Assembly: GCA_046541415.1 (NCBI GenBank)
Contig: JBKHDI010000002.1
Coordinates: 1 to 64,000, forward strand
Origin: CAZOVB01 sp046541415
Lineage (GTDB): Bacteria; Planctomycetota; Phycisphaerae; SM23-33
Length of the DNA stretch: 64,000 nt
Direction of reading: 5' to 3'
Part shown: positions 55,373-64,000 of the stretch, one piece after another
Layout of the letters: every line of letters begins with the position of its first letter
Position numbering within the stretch: the stretch's first letter is position 1
Translations under genes and position numbers: made by a program
The notes under the pieces: generated by a model
What the model was told of the DNA's origin: nothing
Database searches by the model: none
Seen by the model: only the letters and a program-made list of their open reading frames with translations

Positions 55373-55567
55373 ATGAAATGGATGCATTGGGCCATCGTAC
55401 TTTTGATCGCCGCGGTCCTGGCAGGGATGTACGGCTTCGGCCTGAATACCAGCCCTTTCGCCAGCGCCATGCGTGTGGCGAGCATGTTTCTGATGGTCTT
55501 CGCCATCGCCGCCGGAGCCAGCGGCCTGGCCACCGGCAGGGGCAAAGACCTGTCCGACCACCCTTAA
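55373..55567 (+). CDS. Small two-helix membrane protein
   Basis: A 64-residue protein of two hydrophobic helices (about 5-22 and 32-52) with a short polar tail (G-R-G-K-D-L-S-D-H-P). It resembles DUF1328-type stress proteins in size and layout, though not clearly in sequence. The ATG at 55373 follows gaggag. It precedes the PRC-barrel gene by 60 bases and probably shares its transcript. Confidence 0.7.
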   Translation: MKWMHWAIVLLIAAVLAGMYGFGLNTSPFASAMRVASMFLMVFAIAAGASGLATGRGKDLSDHP

Positions 55568-55627
55568 TGCCTCGCGGGCCCATCCCCGCACCAGGCATCT
55601 GAGGCAAACCCCAACCGGGAGATCGTC

Positions 55628-56428
55628 ATGCTCAGACCGACCAAAGACATCTTTCACTGCCGCATCGCCGCCCGTGATGGCCAGATCGGCAGCATCGAAA
55701 ACCTCTACTTCGACCACACCCTGCGCAACGTGCGATACCTGGTCGTGGACACCGGCCATTGGCTCAGCCACCGCGAGGTGCTCCTGCTGGCAGAGGGCGC
55801 CGAAAAGGTCGACTTCGACAACGACACCATCTCGTACGACCTGACGCGCGACCAGGTCAAGTCCAGCCCCGAACTGGAATCGCCCAACCGCGTTGGCCGA
55901 GGCGACGAACAACAGCTGGCCGAACACTACGGCTGGGTTCCCTACTGGGATCCGATGGGTGCGACGATGGGCCAGGGCGTCAACCTGCCCGGCGACTTCC
56001 ACGGGCGGGCCAGGCAAGTCAACGCCGAGGGCCAGGCCGTCCAGCCGGGCACCGATCGACGCCAAACAGAGCAGGCCCGGCAGCACGAGGCGGCCAAACT
56101 CTTCAATCTCGAAGACCTCGTCGGATGCAAGGTGATTGCGGGCGATTCCGAGGCCGGCGAGATCGCCGATTTCCTTGTCGACCCCGACGACTGGAGCATC
56201 CAGATGCTCGTGGTGGCGATGGGACATTGGCCCAACCGCTCCCACCGTCTCGTTCCGATCGAGGTGGCCAAGTTCTTCGACGCCGGCGAAAAACAGCTGA
56301 TCCTGGCCGTCGAGCCGGGCAAGATCGACTCCAGCCCCGGCAGCGAGTATCAGCCCGTCGACGCCGAGCAGACCCGGCAGATCTACGCGCACTTCGGCCT
56401 GCAGCCCGACCGGCGCGAGGCGACCTGA
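55628..56428 (+). CDS. PRC-barrel domain protein
   Basis: A 266-residue soluble protein with two PRC-barrel domains. The first (about 5-70) has R-D-G-Q-I-G-S-I-E-N and R-Y-L-V-V-D-T-G. The second (about 160-235) has L-V-G-C-K-V-I-A-G-D-S-E-A-G and L-V-V-A-M-G-H-W-P. PRC-barrel proteins occur in photosystem, ribosome maturation and stress settings; stress-type members often lie near small membrane proteins, as here. Its stop is two bases from the convergent AI-2E gene. Confidence 0.88.
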   Translation: MLRPTKDIFHCRIAARDGQIGSIENLYFDHTLRNVRYLVVDTGHWLSHREVLLLAEGAEKVDFDNDTISYDLTRDQVKSSPELESPNRVGRGDEQQLAEHYGWVPYWDPMGATMGQGVNLPGDFHGRARQVNAEGQAVQPGTDRRQTEQARQHEAAKLFNLEDLVGCKVIAGDSEAGEIADFLVDPDDWSIQMLVVAMGHWPNRSHRLVPIEVAKFFDAGEKQLILAVEPGKIDSSPGSEYQPVDAEQTRQIYAHFGLQPDRREAT

Positions 56429-56430
56429 AC

Positions 56431-57498
56431 TCAGCCCTGCTGCAGGGGCGGTTCGATGTCGTCGGGCATGCCGATCCGTCCGGCCAGGATGTCTGCGACC
56501 GGCGCGGTGAGTTCCGAACGTTTCATCAGGATCCGGGCCGATGCGGTGATCGGCACGGCCAGGAACATCCCCACGATGCCCCAGATCGCCCCCCAGAACA
56601 TCAGGCTCAGCAGGACGGCCACCGGGTGAAGGCCCAGTTGTTGGCCCATGATCTTCGGCTCGATGACGTTGCCGATGGCCATCTGGATCATCCCCGGAAT
56701 CGCGATGGCCAGCACGGTCGCAGCCGGGCCCAGTTGAGCATCCAGCAAGACAACGGGCAGGGGCAGCAGCGTCGCAATGATCGACCCGATCGAGGGAATG
56801 AAGTTCAGCAGGAACGCCAGGAGCCCGAAGACCATCGCCAGCTGGACCCCCAGCAGCCAGAGGGTCAATCCCACGGCCGTGCCGGTCACCGCAGAGACGG
56901 TGAACTTGGTGGCGATGTAGCGGCGGGTGTCTCCGATCAGTTCGCCCCACAGGCCCGAGACGGGGTTGGCCCGCGTGGTGGTCCCGAACAGCAGAAAGCA
57001 GAGGAAGATGATCACCAGCAGGCCCTGGGAGACGAGGCCCAGCACGGCTGAGGAGGTATCGACCACCACGTCCGAACCCTTGTCGGTGATCCACGCGCGG
57101 AGCCTGGCCCAGACGGCCTCGGCGTCCAGTCCGGTCTGATCCATCCCCGTGGCGCCGACGAAGCGGTTGGTCAGCTGTTCGACCTGGTCGAGGTAGGAGT
57201 CGGCATTGGCGGCCATGGACTGGACCGACACGGCGATCAGCAGACCGATTCCCGCCAGGACGACCACCGCCAGCAGAAGGGTGATCGCCACGGCCAGGCT
57301 GTGCGGGAGGGAGAACCTCCGGTTCGAGACGCCGCGGACCAGGCGGTCGACCAGCGGCTGGAGCCCGATGGCCAGAAACGCCGCCAGGACGAAGGGCACG
57401 AGGACCGTCTTGAGCAGGTGGATCGCCGCGGCTGAGGCGATCGCGGCCAGGATCAGCAGGCAGGTCGTCTGGGTACGAAGCAAGGTGCGCGTCTGCAT
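56431..57498 (-). CDS. AI-2E family transporter
   Basis: A 355-residue inner-membrane protein with about eight helices. It has L-V-P-F-V-L-A-A-F-L-A-I-G-L-Q-P-L and the C-terminal I-P-S-I-G-S-I-I-A-T-L-L-P and I-E-P-K-I-M-G segments typical of the PerM/TqsA family. Members export small molecules, autoinducer-2 in some cases, and others are Na+/H+ antiporters, so substrate is open. The ATG at 57498 follows ggagg; the frame is open to 57558. Confidence 0.9.
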   Translation of the reverse strand: MQTRTLLRTQTTCLLILAAIASAAAIHLLKTVLVPFVLAAFLAIGLQPLVDRLVRGVSNRRFSLPHSLAVAITLLLAVVVLAGIGLLIAVSVQSMAANADSYLDQVEQLTNRFVGATGMDQTGLDAEAVWARLRAWITDKGSDVVVDTSSAVLGLVSQGLLVIIFLCFLLFGTTTRANPVSGLWGELIGDTRRYIATKFTVSAVTGTAVGLTLWLLGVQLAMVFGLLAFLLNFIPSIGSIIATLLPLPVVLLDAQLGPAATVLAIAIPGMIQMAIGNVIEPKIMGQQLGLHPVAVLLSLMFWGAIWGIVGMFLAVPITASARILMKRSELTAPVADILAGRIGMPDDIEPPLQQG

Positions 57499-57613
57499 GG
57501 GCAGCCTCCGGATTGGTATCAGGGGGGCGATTCTCGACCATTCCGGGCCGATCCGCAAGCCCGCAGGCGGCAGGGCGGCAGGAGCAAGTTGTCAACATCG
57601 GGCGGGGATTCTG

Positions 57614-57619
57614 TATACT
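57614..57619 (+). promoter_or_regulatory. -10 box giving a leaderless DUF1638 mRNA
   Basis: TATACT at 57614-57619 lies six bases before the ATG at 57626. The preceding TTGTCA (57589-57594) is a -35 candidate at a 19-base spacing. Transcription would begin at about the start codon itself, and no Shine-Dalgarno sequence is present. Confidence 0.5.
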
Positions 57620-57625
57620 GTCCTG

Positions 57626-58417
57626 ATGAGCCAGAGCAAGAAGCTGAAATTCCTGGGCTGTGAGATCCTCTACCGCGAGGCGTGCAAGCTGGCGGCGGAG
57701 TCGGCCAATCTCGTCGACGTGGAGTTCCTGCCCAAGGGCCTGCACGACCTGGAGACCGACCGGATGCGTGCGGCGATTCAGGAGCGGATCGACCAGGCCG
57801 AGGCAGACGGTGACTATCAGGCGATTCTATTGGGCTACGCGCGCTGCAACGACGGCGTGGTGGGCCTGGCCGCCGGGTCCGTGCCGCTTGTCATCCCGCG
57901 GGCCCACGACTGCATCACGCTGTTTTTCGGATCGCGCCAGGCCTACCAGGAGTGGTTCGACAAGGCCCCGGGAACCTACTATATGACCACCGGCTGGGCG
58001 GAGCGCAACGACGGCTGGGAGTTCGGCGCGTCGCAGATACCAGGCCGCTCGGGCATCATGCAGAAGCTGGGCCTCTGCGAGACGTACGAGCAGATGGTCG
58101 CCAGATACGGCAAGGACAACGCCGATTACATCCTGGCCGAACTGGGCGACTGGAAGAAAAACTACACAGCCATGCTGTACCTGGAGATGGGCGTCTGCGA
58201 CGAGTCGGGCCATGTCGAGGCGGCCAAAGCCCGTGCCGCTGAGCATGGCTGGCAGTTTTACCGCCGCCCCGGCTCGCTGAGCCTGCTTGGCAAGCTCTTC
58301 GACGGGCCCTGGGATGACGATTTCGTGCTCGTCCAGCCCGGGCATCTGATCCGTCCGCGCCAGGGGGGGCAGATACTGGCGTCCGAGCCGGCCGGGGGCG
58401 AAGACCAAGGAGACTGA
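57626..58417 (+). CDS. DUF1638 family protein
   Basis: A 263-residue soluble protein of family DUF1638. It opens with L-K-F-L-G-C-E-I-L-Y-R-E, and has L-L-G-Y-A-R-C-N-D-G-V, then R-A-H-D-C-I-T-L-F-F-G-S, the family's conserved cysteine/histidine segments. Members occur mostly in anaerobes next to methyltransferase and corrinoid genes, which suggests one-carbon or metal chemistry, but no reaction is proven. The start is the ATG at 57626 (leaderless). A nitroreductase gene follows five bases after the stop. Confidence 0.85.
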   Translation: MSQSKKLKFLGCEILYREACKLAAESANLVDVEFLPKGLHDLETDRMRAAIQERIDQAEADGDYQAILLGYARCNDGVVGLAAGSVPLVIPRAHDCITLFFGSRQAYQEWFDKAPGTYYMTTGWAERNDGWEFGASQIPGRSGIMQKLGLCETYEQMVARYGKDNADYILAELGDWKKNYTAMLYLEMGVCDESGHVEAAKARAAEHGWQFYRRPGSLSLLGKLFDGPWDDDFVLVQPGHLIRPRQGGQILASEPAGGEDQGD

Positions 58418-58422
58418 CAGAC

Positions 58423-58935
58423 ATGGACACCCTCAAAACCATCGACCACCGACGCAGCGTCCGCCAGTTCAAGCCCGACCCCGTCGGGCGTGAGATCCTC
58501 GAGCGGATCGTGCGGGCGGGCATCGAGGCCCCGTCGGGCTGTAACATGCAACTGCGACAGTACCTGATTGTCGACGATCCGGAGACGATGGAGCAGATCC
58601 GCCCGGTCTCCGGGGCCCTGGCCGGGGCGCCGGCAGCGGTGGTGCTGCTGGTCGACCCGCAGGAGACGCAGTTCGGGGCCTTCTGGGTTCAGGATGCTTC
58701 AGCGGCCATGGAGAACATGCTCCTGGCCGCGGTGGCCCTGGGCTACGCCGGCTGCTGGGTCGAGGGGGCCCTGCGCCGCAGCGAGGACAAGCTGCGGGAC
58801 GTTCTGGGCGTCCCGGACGACCTGCGGGTCTGGTCGCTGACGCCGATCGGCCGGGCCCAGGCGACCCCGGCCAGGCCGGAGAAATCCGACCCGGCCGATG
58901 TGACCCACTACAACCGCTTCGGGGCAGGTCGGTAG
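58423..58935 (+). CDS. Nitroreductase family flavoprotein
   Basis: A 170-residue FMN-dependent reductase. R-R-S-V-R-Q-F near the N-terminus and A-P-S-G-C-N-M-Q-L-R are the FMN-binding blocks; G-Y-A-G-C-W-V follows at the C-terminal side. At this length it belongs to the short, homodimeric class. It probably reduces a quinone, flavin or nitro substrate with NAD(P)H. It starts five bases after DUF1638 with aaggag, so the two are co-transcribed. Confidence 0.9.
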   Translation: MDTLKTIDHRRSVRQFKPDPVGREILERIVRAGIEAPSGCNMQLRQYLIVDDPETMEQIRPVSGALAGAPAAVVLLVDPQETQFGAFWVQDASAAMENMLLAAVALGYAGCWVEGALRRSEDKLRDVLGVPDDLRVWSLTPIGRAQATPARPEKSDPADVTHYNRFGAGR

Positions 58936-58938
58936 CTC

Positions 58939-60132
58939 TCAGCGCGTCGGCCTGCGGGGCCCATTGGTATTGTCTTCCACCTGCGGCTGGAGTTCCTCTT
59001 CGAACAGCCCGGGGTTGTTGTTCTGTGCCGGTGCGTTGATGTTCTGTGGCTGGGACGGACTGGGCTTGTCTTCGTGGACGACCATGTTCCGGCGGATCGT
59101 CGTTTCTTTGCCTTCCACCTGGCCGGAGGTCGAGAACATCCGGGCGTCGTCGACCTGGCTTTCCAGCTGTTGGATCTGTTCGTTGACCTTCGAGGCTTCT
59201 GCCTTGGCCTTGTCGATGGCGACCAGCTTGTCTCGGATTTCGGCCGGGGTGGGCACGGAAGCTTCCTTCTTGTCCTTCTGCATCGAGATGGCCTCGACGG
59301 CCCCGGCGGCCAGCAGCTTCGGCCAGAGCTTCTTGAACAGGGCCGACGAACCGTAGATGTCCACATTAGTCAGCTTGCCGTTGATCGCGTAGGCGAAGCC
59401 CACCACATTCTTGTCTTTCTCAGCGGCGTCCTGGAGGACCTTGACGAACTTGTCGCGGATCTCGGCCAACTGCTTGTTGTTCATCGCCAGTTCCAGCGAC
59501 GAACTGGACTGTTTGGACCGGACATCCTCTCCGACCGATTCGGACGCCTTCTGCTGGACGCGGCGGACCTCCTGCCAGACCTCGCCCTGATCCTTGGCTG
59601 ATCGGGCTGCGGTTTTCAGCCGGGCGGACGGAGCGTAGTTGGTCGAGGTCTCGAATTTGTCGGAGGCATCGCCCGTCCGGGCCGACCAGCGATTGGATTC
59701 GACGCAGAAGCTGGAGATAGGGACTTTGCCCGAGTTGGGCTTGACAACGTAATCGTACTGGCACATGCGGTCCTGCTTGCCGCCACGGAGGATCTCCCCC
59801 GAGCCGATGAAGACCGGCGTGTCCGAACGGTTCTCGACCGCCAGCTCATTGACGTTGCCCGTCTCGTGGATGATCAGCTTCTTCTGTTCCAGGGCCTCCG
59901 AGAGCGTCAGGAACTTCTCGCCCTCGAAGAGGTCGGGGCCCTGGATCATGTAGAGAGTCAGGTTCTCGAACTGGATGGGCTTGGAGATCGTGTAGTTGCC
60001 GTAGCTGACCGGTTCGGCGTCTTTGGCAGGCTGATTTTCGGCAGGTGGGTTTGCTGCGGGCTGGTCCTCGGCCGGTGCGGCCAGGCAGAGGGCGGCAAGC
60101 AGCAGGACAAGAGCGGGAAAGGCGTGTTTCAT
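58939..60132 (-). CDS. Secreted ARPP-1 domain protein
   Basis: A 397-residue exported protein. The signal peptide is about 1-20 (L-C-L-A-A-P-A). Then a Pro/Ala-rich linker leads to the ARPP-1 (DUF6569) domain, about 45-260, with F-E-N-L-T-L-Y, L-I-I-H-E-T-G-N-V and G-E-I-L-R-G-G-K-Q-D-R. The last third is a coiled-coil and disordered Gln/Asn/Pro tail. ARPP-1 domains occur with ADP-ribosylation or phosphatase genes in other genomes; none are adjacent here. The ATG at 60132, after gggga, is the preferred start. Confidence 0.8.
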   Translation of the reverse strand: MKHAFPALVLLLAALCLAAPAEDQPAANPPAENQPAKDAEPVSYGNYTISKPIQFENLTLYMIQGPDLFEGEKFLTLSEALEQKKLIIHETGNVNELAVENRSDTPVFIGSGEILRGGKQDRMCQYDYVVKPNSGKVPISSFCVESNRWSARTGDASDKFETSTNYAPSARLKTAARSAKDQGEVWQEVRRVQQKASESVGEDVRSKQSSSSLELAMNNKQLAEIRDKFVKVLQDAAEKDKNVVGFAYAINGKLTNVDIYGSSALFKKLWPKLLAAGAVEAISMQKDKKEASVPTPAEIRDKLVAIDKAKAEASKVNEQIQQLESQVDDARMFSTSGQVEGKETTIRRNMVVHEDKPSPSQPQNINAPAQNNNPGLFEEELQPQVEDNTNGPRRPTR

Positions 60133-60287
60133 GGCAATACTCCCCGGTGCAGCCGTCCGGTTTGCGGGCCCGGCGGGCCTGGTGGCAAAAATTCCCGATT
60201 CGTACAGGGTGTCCCGTAACACCCGACCTTATTTATAGGTGCATGGGAGTTGCCCGGGTCGGCAAAATCGCCCTTGTTACCGAACTG

Positions 60288-60917
60288 TTACCCGCAGACG
60301 GTCTCGATCCAGGCTTCGGCGATCAGGCCGTGGCCGGCCGGGGAGGGGTGCACGCCGTCGGGCAGCCAGTATTGGCAGCTGGTTTCCATCGCCGCCGCCG
60401 CGAAGAGCCCGTCCAGCGGGATATAGGCGTCGGCGTGTTCCCAGGCCACCTGGCGGATCACATAGATGCGAGGGTCGAGGTCCTCGCGCCACTGGTGGCG
60501 GTCTTCGGGTACCGGCAGGACGAAGGGTTCGAGAATCACGATCGTCGCGTCGATCTCGTCGCGGATGCGTTTGCAGATCCGCTCGTAGCAGGCCTTGAAC
60601 TCATCGACCGGGCTGACGATGTCCCGGTCGTAGCGTCGCCACGTGTCGTTAATGCCGATCAGGATCGACACGACGTCGGGCTTCAGGGCCAGGCAGTCCT
60701 TCTCCAGGCGGTCTTCCAGGTCGTAGATGCGATTGCCGCTGATGCCCCGGTTGAGGATCTTGAGGTTCAGATCGGCCCATTCGTTGCCCAGAATGGCCGC
60801 CAGAACCCCCGGGTAGCCCCGTCCCAGGCCGCCGTTGTTGTCTTCCTTGTTGCGTCGCCCGGCGTCGGTGATGCTGTCGCCGTAGAAGAGAATCGTGTCG
60901 TTGGGGTTCAGCAGCAT
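60288..60917 (-). CDS. SGNH/GDSL hydrolase
   Basis: Predicted esterase of 209 residues. F-Y-G-D-S-I-T-D (block I serine), R-G-I-S-G-N-R (block II), I-G-I-N-D-T-W (block III) and D-G-V-H-P-S (block V aspartate and histidine) give the full SGNH set. The ATG at 60917 follows aaggag; the frame is open to 61049. There is no signal peptide, so it would remove acetyl or other acyl groups from sugars in the cytoplasm. It is transcribed divergently from the LptD-like gene. Confidence 0.9.
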   Translation of the reverse strand: MLLNPNDTILFYGDSITDAGRRNKEDNNGGLGRGYPGVLAAILGNEWADLNLKILNRGISGNRIYDLEDRLEKDCLALKPDVVSILIGINDTWRRYDRDIVSPVDEFKACYERICKRIRDEIDATIVILEPFVLPVPEDRHQWREDLDPRIYVIRQVAWEHADAYIPLDGLFAAAAMETSCQYWLPDGVHPSPAGHGLIAEAWIETVCG

Positions 60918-61040
60918 GCGGTCTCCTTGGTCTGCCCGGGGCGTTTCGGTTGCTGGGAATCGAATACGATACCCATCGGGCGGGACGGTGGCAAGGCCCT
61001 GCCTGCCGCCGCAGTCGGGCGATTCCCATGGGCCAGTTGT

Positions 61041-61068
61041 TTGACACACGCGGCGGGGGGCCTATAAT
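61041..61068 (+). promoter_or_regulatory. Promoter of the LptD-like gene
   Basis: A perfect TTGACA (61041-61046) and a perfect TATAAT (61063-61068) at a spacing of 16 bases. Transcription should start near 61075, about 37 bases before the ATG. One of the strongest consensus promoters in the window. Confidence 0.85.
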
Positions 61069-61111
61069 CGCCGCCATCTTCGAAGGTCCTTCCCATAGCG
61101 CGAGATCTCAC

Positions 61112-63997
61112 ATGACCAATCGATCCACGGATGGTGCCAGACCCCCACGACTCCTGCTGGCTGCGATGACAGTCCTGCTGGCCGGGCAGATCGCCCAGGC
61201 CCAGCAGCGATACCTGGCCGAGGATGTCCGCGTGGTAGGCAAGGAGTTTCACGCCTTTACCGACGCAAAGCAGCCGGTTACCGTCGTGCTGGGCCCGGTG
61301 CAGATTCAGGCCGGCCAGCGAAGCATCACCGCCCGCGACGCGGTGATCTGGGTCAGCCCCGACCGGTCCAACCAGGCCGGCCTGCGGGAGATGCATATCT
61401 ATCTCGAAGGCGACGTCCGCGTCGTCGAACCCGGCGGGGCGACGACCAACGACGCCCGCATGCTCGTCGTGCTGCGCCACCGAGGCGGGCTCTCGGCCAA
61501 GGGTGTCTGGGTCGACAGGCCCCTGGACGATTACCCGCTCTACCTCCGCGCCCGCCAGGTGCGCCAGAAGTACCTCACCCAGGCCGACCAGGCGCCCGAT
61601 CAGGCTCTGGCCGTAGTCTCCGAACCCAGCCAACAGACGCCCCAGCAGAGGCAGCTGCCCCCCAGACCCCGCACCGTCGAACCGGTCGAACCGCTGGAAC
61701 CGCTGGAAATCGCCACCGTCCGGCTGGGAAAGGTCACCACCCGCACCGTCGACGACGAAACCCGCCGGATCACCGTCGCACAGGCCGATGAATCCGGACG
61801 AATCTACCTGGCGCTGGGCACGGCCAAGAGCACCGACTTTCTCGAACTCCGCGCCGCAGGGGCTGTCATCTTCTCCGAAAAACGCTCCCCCCAGCGGGCC
61901 CGCGTGCCCTACGCAGCCGAACTGGCCGGGGCGACCAGCGACCTCAAGGGCGGACAGGAGGGCTGGAAAGAAACCATTACCGGCATCTACCTCGAAGGCG
62001 ACGTGATCATCCAGCGCGGCGAGCGGACGCTGACCGGACCGCGGGCGTATTTCGACACCATCTCCGACCGGGCCCTGGTTACCGACGGCGTGTTCCGGAC
62101 CATCCAGGAACAGCGGAACGTACCGATCTGGATTCGGGCAGCCCAGGTACGGACCCTCTCTGCCCGCGAGATGTGGTTCCGCGACGCGAAGGTCTCCACC
62201 AGCGACTTTCACAGCCCGACCTACCACATCGGCGCCAAGGAAGCGTACGTCAAGGACACCACACCGTACGACGATGAGGGCGAGCCGTTGGCCCTGGAAA
62301 GTTTTGCCGCCGAGCTGAAACACACGACCTTCAACGTCCGCTCCCTGCCGATCCTGTACTGGCCCTACACGCAGACCGAGCTGCAGCGGGACCACACGGC
62401 CCTGCGTCGGATCACCGCCTCCAGCGACTCGGTCGCGGGCCTGGGGGTGTATACGCAGTGGCACCTGTTTCGGCTGCTGGGCATCGTCAGGCCCGAGGGC
62501 TACAAGGGGCGGCTGGACCTGAACCTCACCGAGCGCGGGCCCCAGGCGTCGGCGTCGATCAGCTACGCCCGGCGCGACTACTTCGGCTACGCGGTTCTCG
62601 AAGGCATGGTCGACGATCAGGACGACGACTTCGGCGACGAGCTGGAGAACGTCGACGCGCCCGACAGCCGCGGGCGCATCCTCCTGCGACACAAGCAGGT
62701 GCTCGAAAGTGACTGGCAGCTGCAGTTCGAGCTCAGCCACCTCTGCGACCGCAACTACCTCCGCCAGTTCGACCCGATCGAGCACTGGGCGGGCAAGGAG
62801 CAGGAATCGCTGATCTACGCCAAGAAGACCGGGCAGGACTGGGCCTTTACCGCCCTGGCCAAGTACCGCCTGAACCGCTTCGAGGACCAGAAGGAAGCGG
62901 CGCCCGAGTTGGCCTTCTGGGTGCCCGGCAAACCCCTGCTGGACGACCTGGTGACCTACCACGGCGAACACAGGGCGGGAATGGTCCGCTTCCGCCACGA
63001 CACCGCAGACAAGATCAACGAGGACAGCGACTGGTTCTTCCGCGGCGACAGCCGCAACGAACTGGCCCTGCCGCTGCGCTGGGGACCGGTGAACCTCACG
63101 CCCTACATGGTCGGACGCCTGACGTACTGGGAGGATGAACCGGCCGGGGGAGAGAACTTCCGCCCCTACGGGCAGGTGGGCCTGCGGACCAGCGCCCAGA
63201 TGTGGAAGGTCTTGCCCCACGTATCCAGCGAGACCTGGGACCTCCACGGCCTGCGCCACCTGGTCCAGGGCGAAGTCGACGCCTGGCTGGGCTCTTCCGG
63301 CGGGGTGCACTCCGATGAACTCTACCCGCTCGATGCCGACATCGAACAGCGACTGGATTACCTCTCCGGCCTGACCGTCGGCGTCCACCAGCGGCTGCAG
63401 ACCCGCCGCGGTGCGGGCAACGACCGGCAGACCGTCGACTGGATGCGCCTCAGCGTGGTGACCGGCTTCTACGACAACGGGTCCGATCCGCAGCCGTCGC
63501 TGGGCCAGTTCGTCTGGTATCGCCCCGAGCTTTCGACCGGGCGAAACCACGTGAACGTCGATTACGAGTGGAACATCTCCGACTCGACAGCCCTGCTGGC
63601 GGACATGAACTACGACATCGACCGCGACGTGATCGGCCAGGCCAATGCGGGCTTCGCCGTCAACCGCTCGCCCCGCCTGCGGTACTACATCGGCTGGCGG
63701 ATGATCCGCGACCTGGACAGTTCGGTGCTGACGTTCTCGGCTTTCTACCAGCTCAACGAGAAGTACTCGCTGACCTTCACCGAGCAGTTCGACTTCGATT
63801 ACGACGGCAAGCGGAACCTGGTGACCAGCCTGTCGATCGTGCGGAAGTTCCCCCGCTGGTACGTGGGCTTCGGACTGAGCTTCGACGCGCGGTACGACGA
63901 GCTGAGCCTGGCCCTTTCGCTCTGGCCCGAGGGCGTGCCGGAATTCCGCATCCGAGGCACGAGACTGTCACTGCTGGGTACCAGCGACCAGAACTGA
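61112..63997 (+). CDS. LptD-like outer-membrane LPS assembly protein
   Basis: A 961-residue exported outer-membrane protein. The signal peptide ends near Q-I-A-Q-A (about 28). The N-terminal part has OstA-type beta-jellyroll repeats, with I-Y-L-E-G-D-V-R-V-V and I-Y-L-E-G-D-V-I-I-Q. The C-terminal two-thirds (about 400-961) alternates hydrophobic and polar strands, with many aromatic residues, as in a large beta-barrel, and G-L-S-F-D-A-R-Y-D near the end. LptD places lipopolysaccharide in the outer leaflet. Divergence from proteobacterial LptD is high, and cysteines for the LptD disulfides are not evident. The stop lies at 63995-63997. Confidence 0.82.
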   Translation: MTNRSTDGARPPRLLLAAMTVLLAGQIAQAQQRYLAEDVRVVGKEFHAFTDAKQPVTVVLGPVQIQAGQRSITARDAVIWVSPDRSNQAGLREMHIYLEGDVRVVEPGGATTNDARMLVVLRHRGGLSAKGVWVDRPLDDYPLYLRARQVRQKYLTQADQAPDQALAVVSEPSQQTPQQRQLPPRPRTVEPVEPLEPLEIATVRLGKVTTRTVDDETRRITVAQADESGRIYLALGTAKSTDFLELRAAGAVIFSEKRSPQRARVPYAAELAGATSDLKGGQEGWKETITGIYLEGDVIIQRGERTLTGPRAYFDTISDRALVTDGVFRTIQEQRNVPIWIRAAQVRTLSAREMWFRDAKVSTSDFHSPTYHIGAKEAYVKDTTPYDDEGEPLALESFAAELKHTTFNVRSLPILYWPYTQTELQRDHTALRRITASSDSVAGLGVYTQWHLFRLLGIVRPEGYKGRLDLNLTERGPQASASISYARRDYFGYAVLEGMVDDQDDDFGDELENVDAPDSRGRILLRHKQVLESDWQLQFELSHLCDRNYLRQFDPIEHWAGKEQESLIYAKKTGQDWAFTALAKYRLNRFEDQKEAAPELAFWVPGKPLLDDLVTYHGEHRAGMVRFRHDTADKINEDSDWFFRGDSRNELALPLRWGPVNLTPYMVGRLTYWEDEPAGGENFRPYGQVGLRTSAQMWKVLPHVSSETWDLHGLRHLVQGEVDAWLGSSGGVHSDELYPLDADIEQRLDYLSGLTVGVHQRLQTRRGAGNDRQTVDWMRLSVVTGFYDNGSDPQPSLGQFVWYRPELSTGRNHVNVDYEWNISDSTALLADMNYDIDRDVIGQANAGFAVNRSPRLRYYIGWRMIRDLDSSVLTFSAFYQLNEKYSLTFTEQFDFDYDGKRNLVTSLSIVRKFPRWYVGFGLSFDARYDELSLALSLWPEGVPEFRIRGTRLSLLGTSDQN

Positions 63998-64000
63998 CCG

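Noticed and set aside
60908..63550. 880-codon minus-strand frame under the LptD-like gene
   Set aside because: It is antisense to a clear exported beta-barrel protein and has no signal peptide or known domain.

Overview
This GC-rich window looks like chromosomal DNA of a Planctomycetota bacterium, most plausibly class Phycisphaerae. That is an inference from gene content, since there is no rRNA here to test it. The clues are two secreted proteins with PEP-CTERM tails ending in arginine runs, many glycoside hydrolases with a sulfatase, several XylR/AraC-type sugar regulators, an LptD-like outer-membrane protein, and two secreted proteins of unknown function sharing a short HEAT-like motif. Gene density is high. 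No tRNA, rRNA, CRISPR array, prophage or intact insertion sequence was seen.

Layout. 0-4.4 kb: an acetyltransferase, a possible small palindromic mobile element, a GH28-GH4 sugar-degradation pair on the minus strand, and two broken small genes. 4.4-12.6 kb: a lipid-modification cluster (desaturase, flavin amine oxidase, DUF1365, two cyclopropane-synthase-type methyltransferases, DUF1295), interrupted by a broken fragment of another gene, then a metallophosphatase and rubrerythrin. 12.7-18 kb: an operon for the osmolyte N-epsilon-acetyl-beta-lysine (ablA, ablB) with a fused amino-acid ABC importer between the two enzymes. 18-29.5 kb: a secreted beta-helix protein, GH42-like and GH2 glycosidases, a divergent alkaline phosphatase and a lipid kinase. 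29.7-31 kb: a cassette of tiny envelope/stress proteins. 31-37.5 kb: a URO-D protein with an alpha-fucosidase, two PEP-CTERM proteins, two AraC-type regulators. 37.5-48.3 kb: a ceramidase-aminotransferase fusion, a cyclase-fold secreted protein, an unusual histidine kinase ending in a transposase-type DNA-binding domain, and a chemoreceptor. 48.4-64 kb: sulfatase, UvrA, a glycosidase-like protein, a second envelope/stress set (acidic lipoprotein, small membrane protein, PRC-barrel, AI-2E transporter), DUF1638 with a nitroreductase, an ARPP-1 protein, an SGNH hydrolase and an LptD-like protein.

Two themes recur. One is scavenging of plant or algal polysaccharides (GH28, GH4, GH42, GH2, GH29, pectate-lyase fold, sialate-esterase-type esterase, sulfatase). 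The other is envelope and osmotic stress (acetyl-beta-lysine, membrane lipid modification, DUF1328, DUF883, holin-like and PRC-barrel proteins, acidic lipoproteins). The most unusual items are the histidine kinase with degenerate receiver and IS5-type transposase DNA-binding domain (44304-45845) and the two-domain ceramidase-like/aminotransferase protein (37558-40116).
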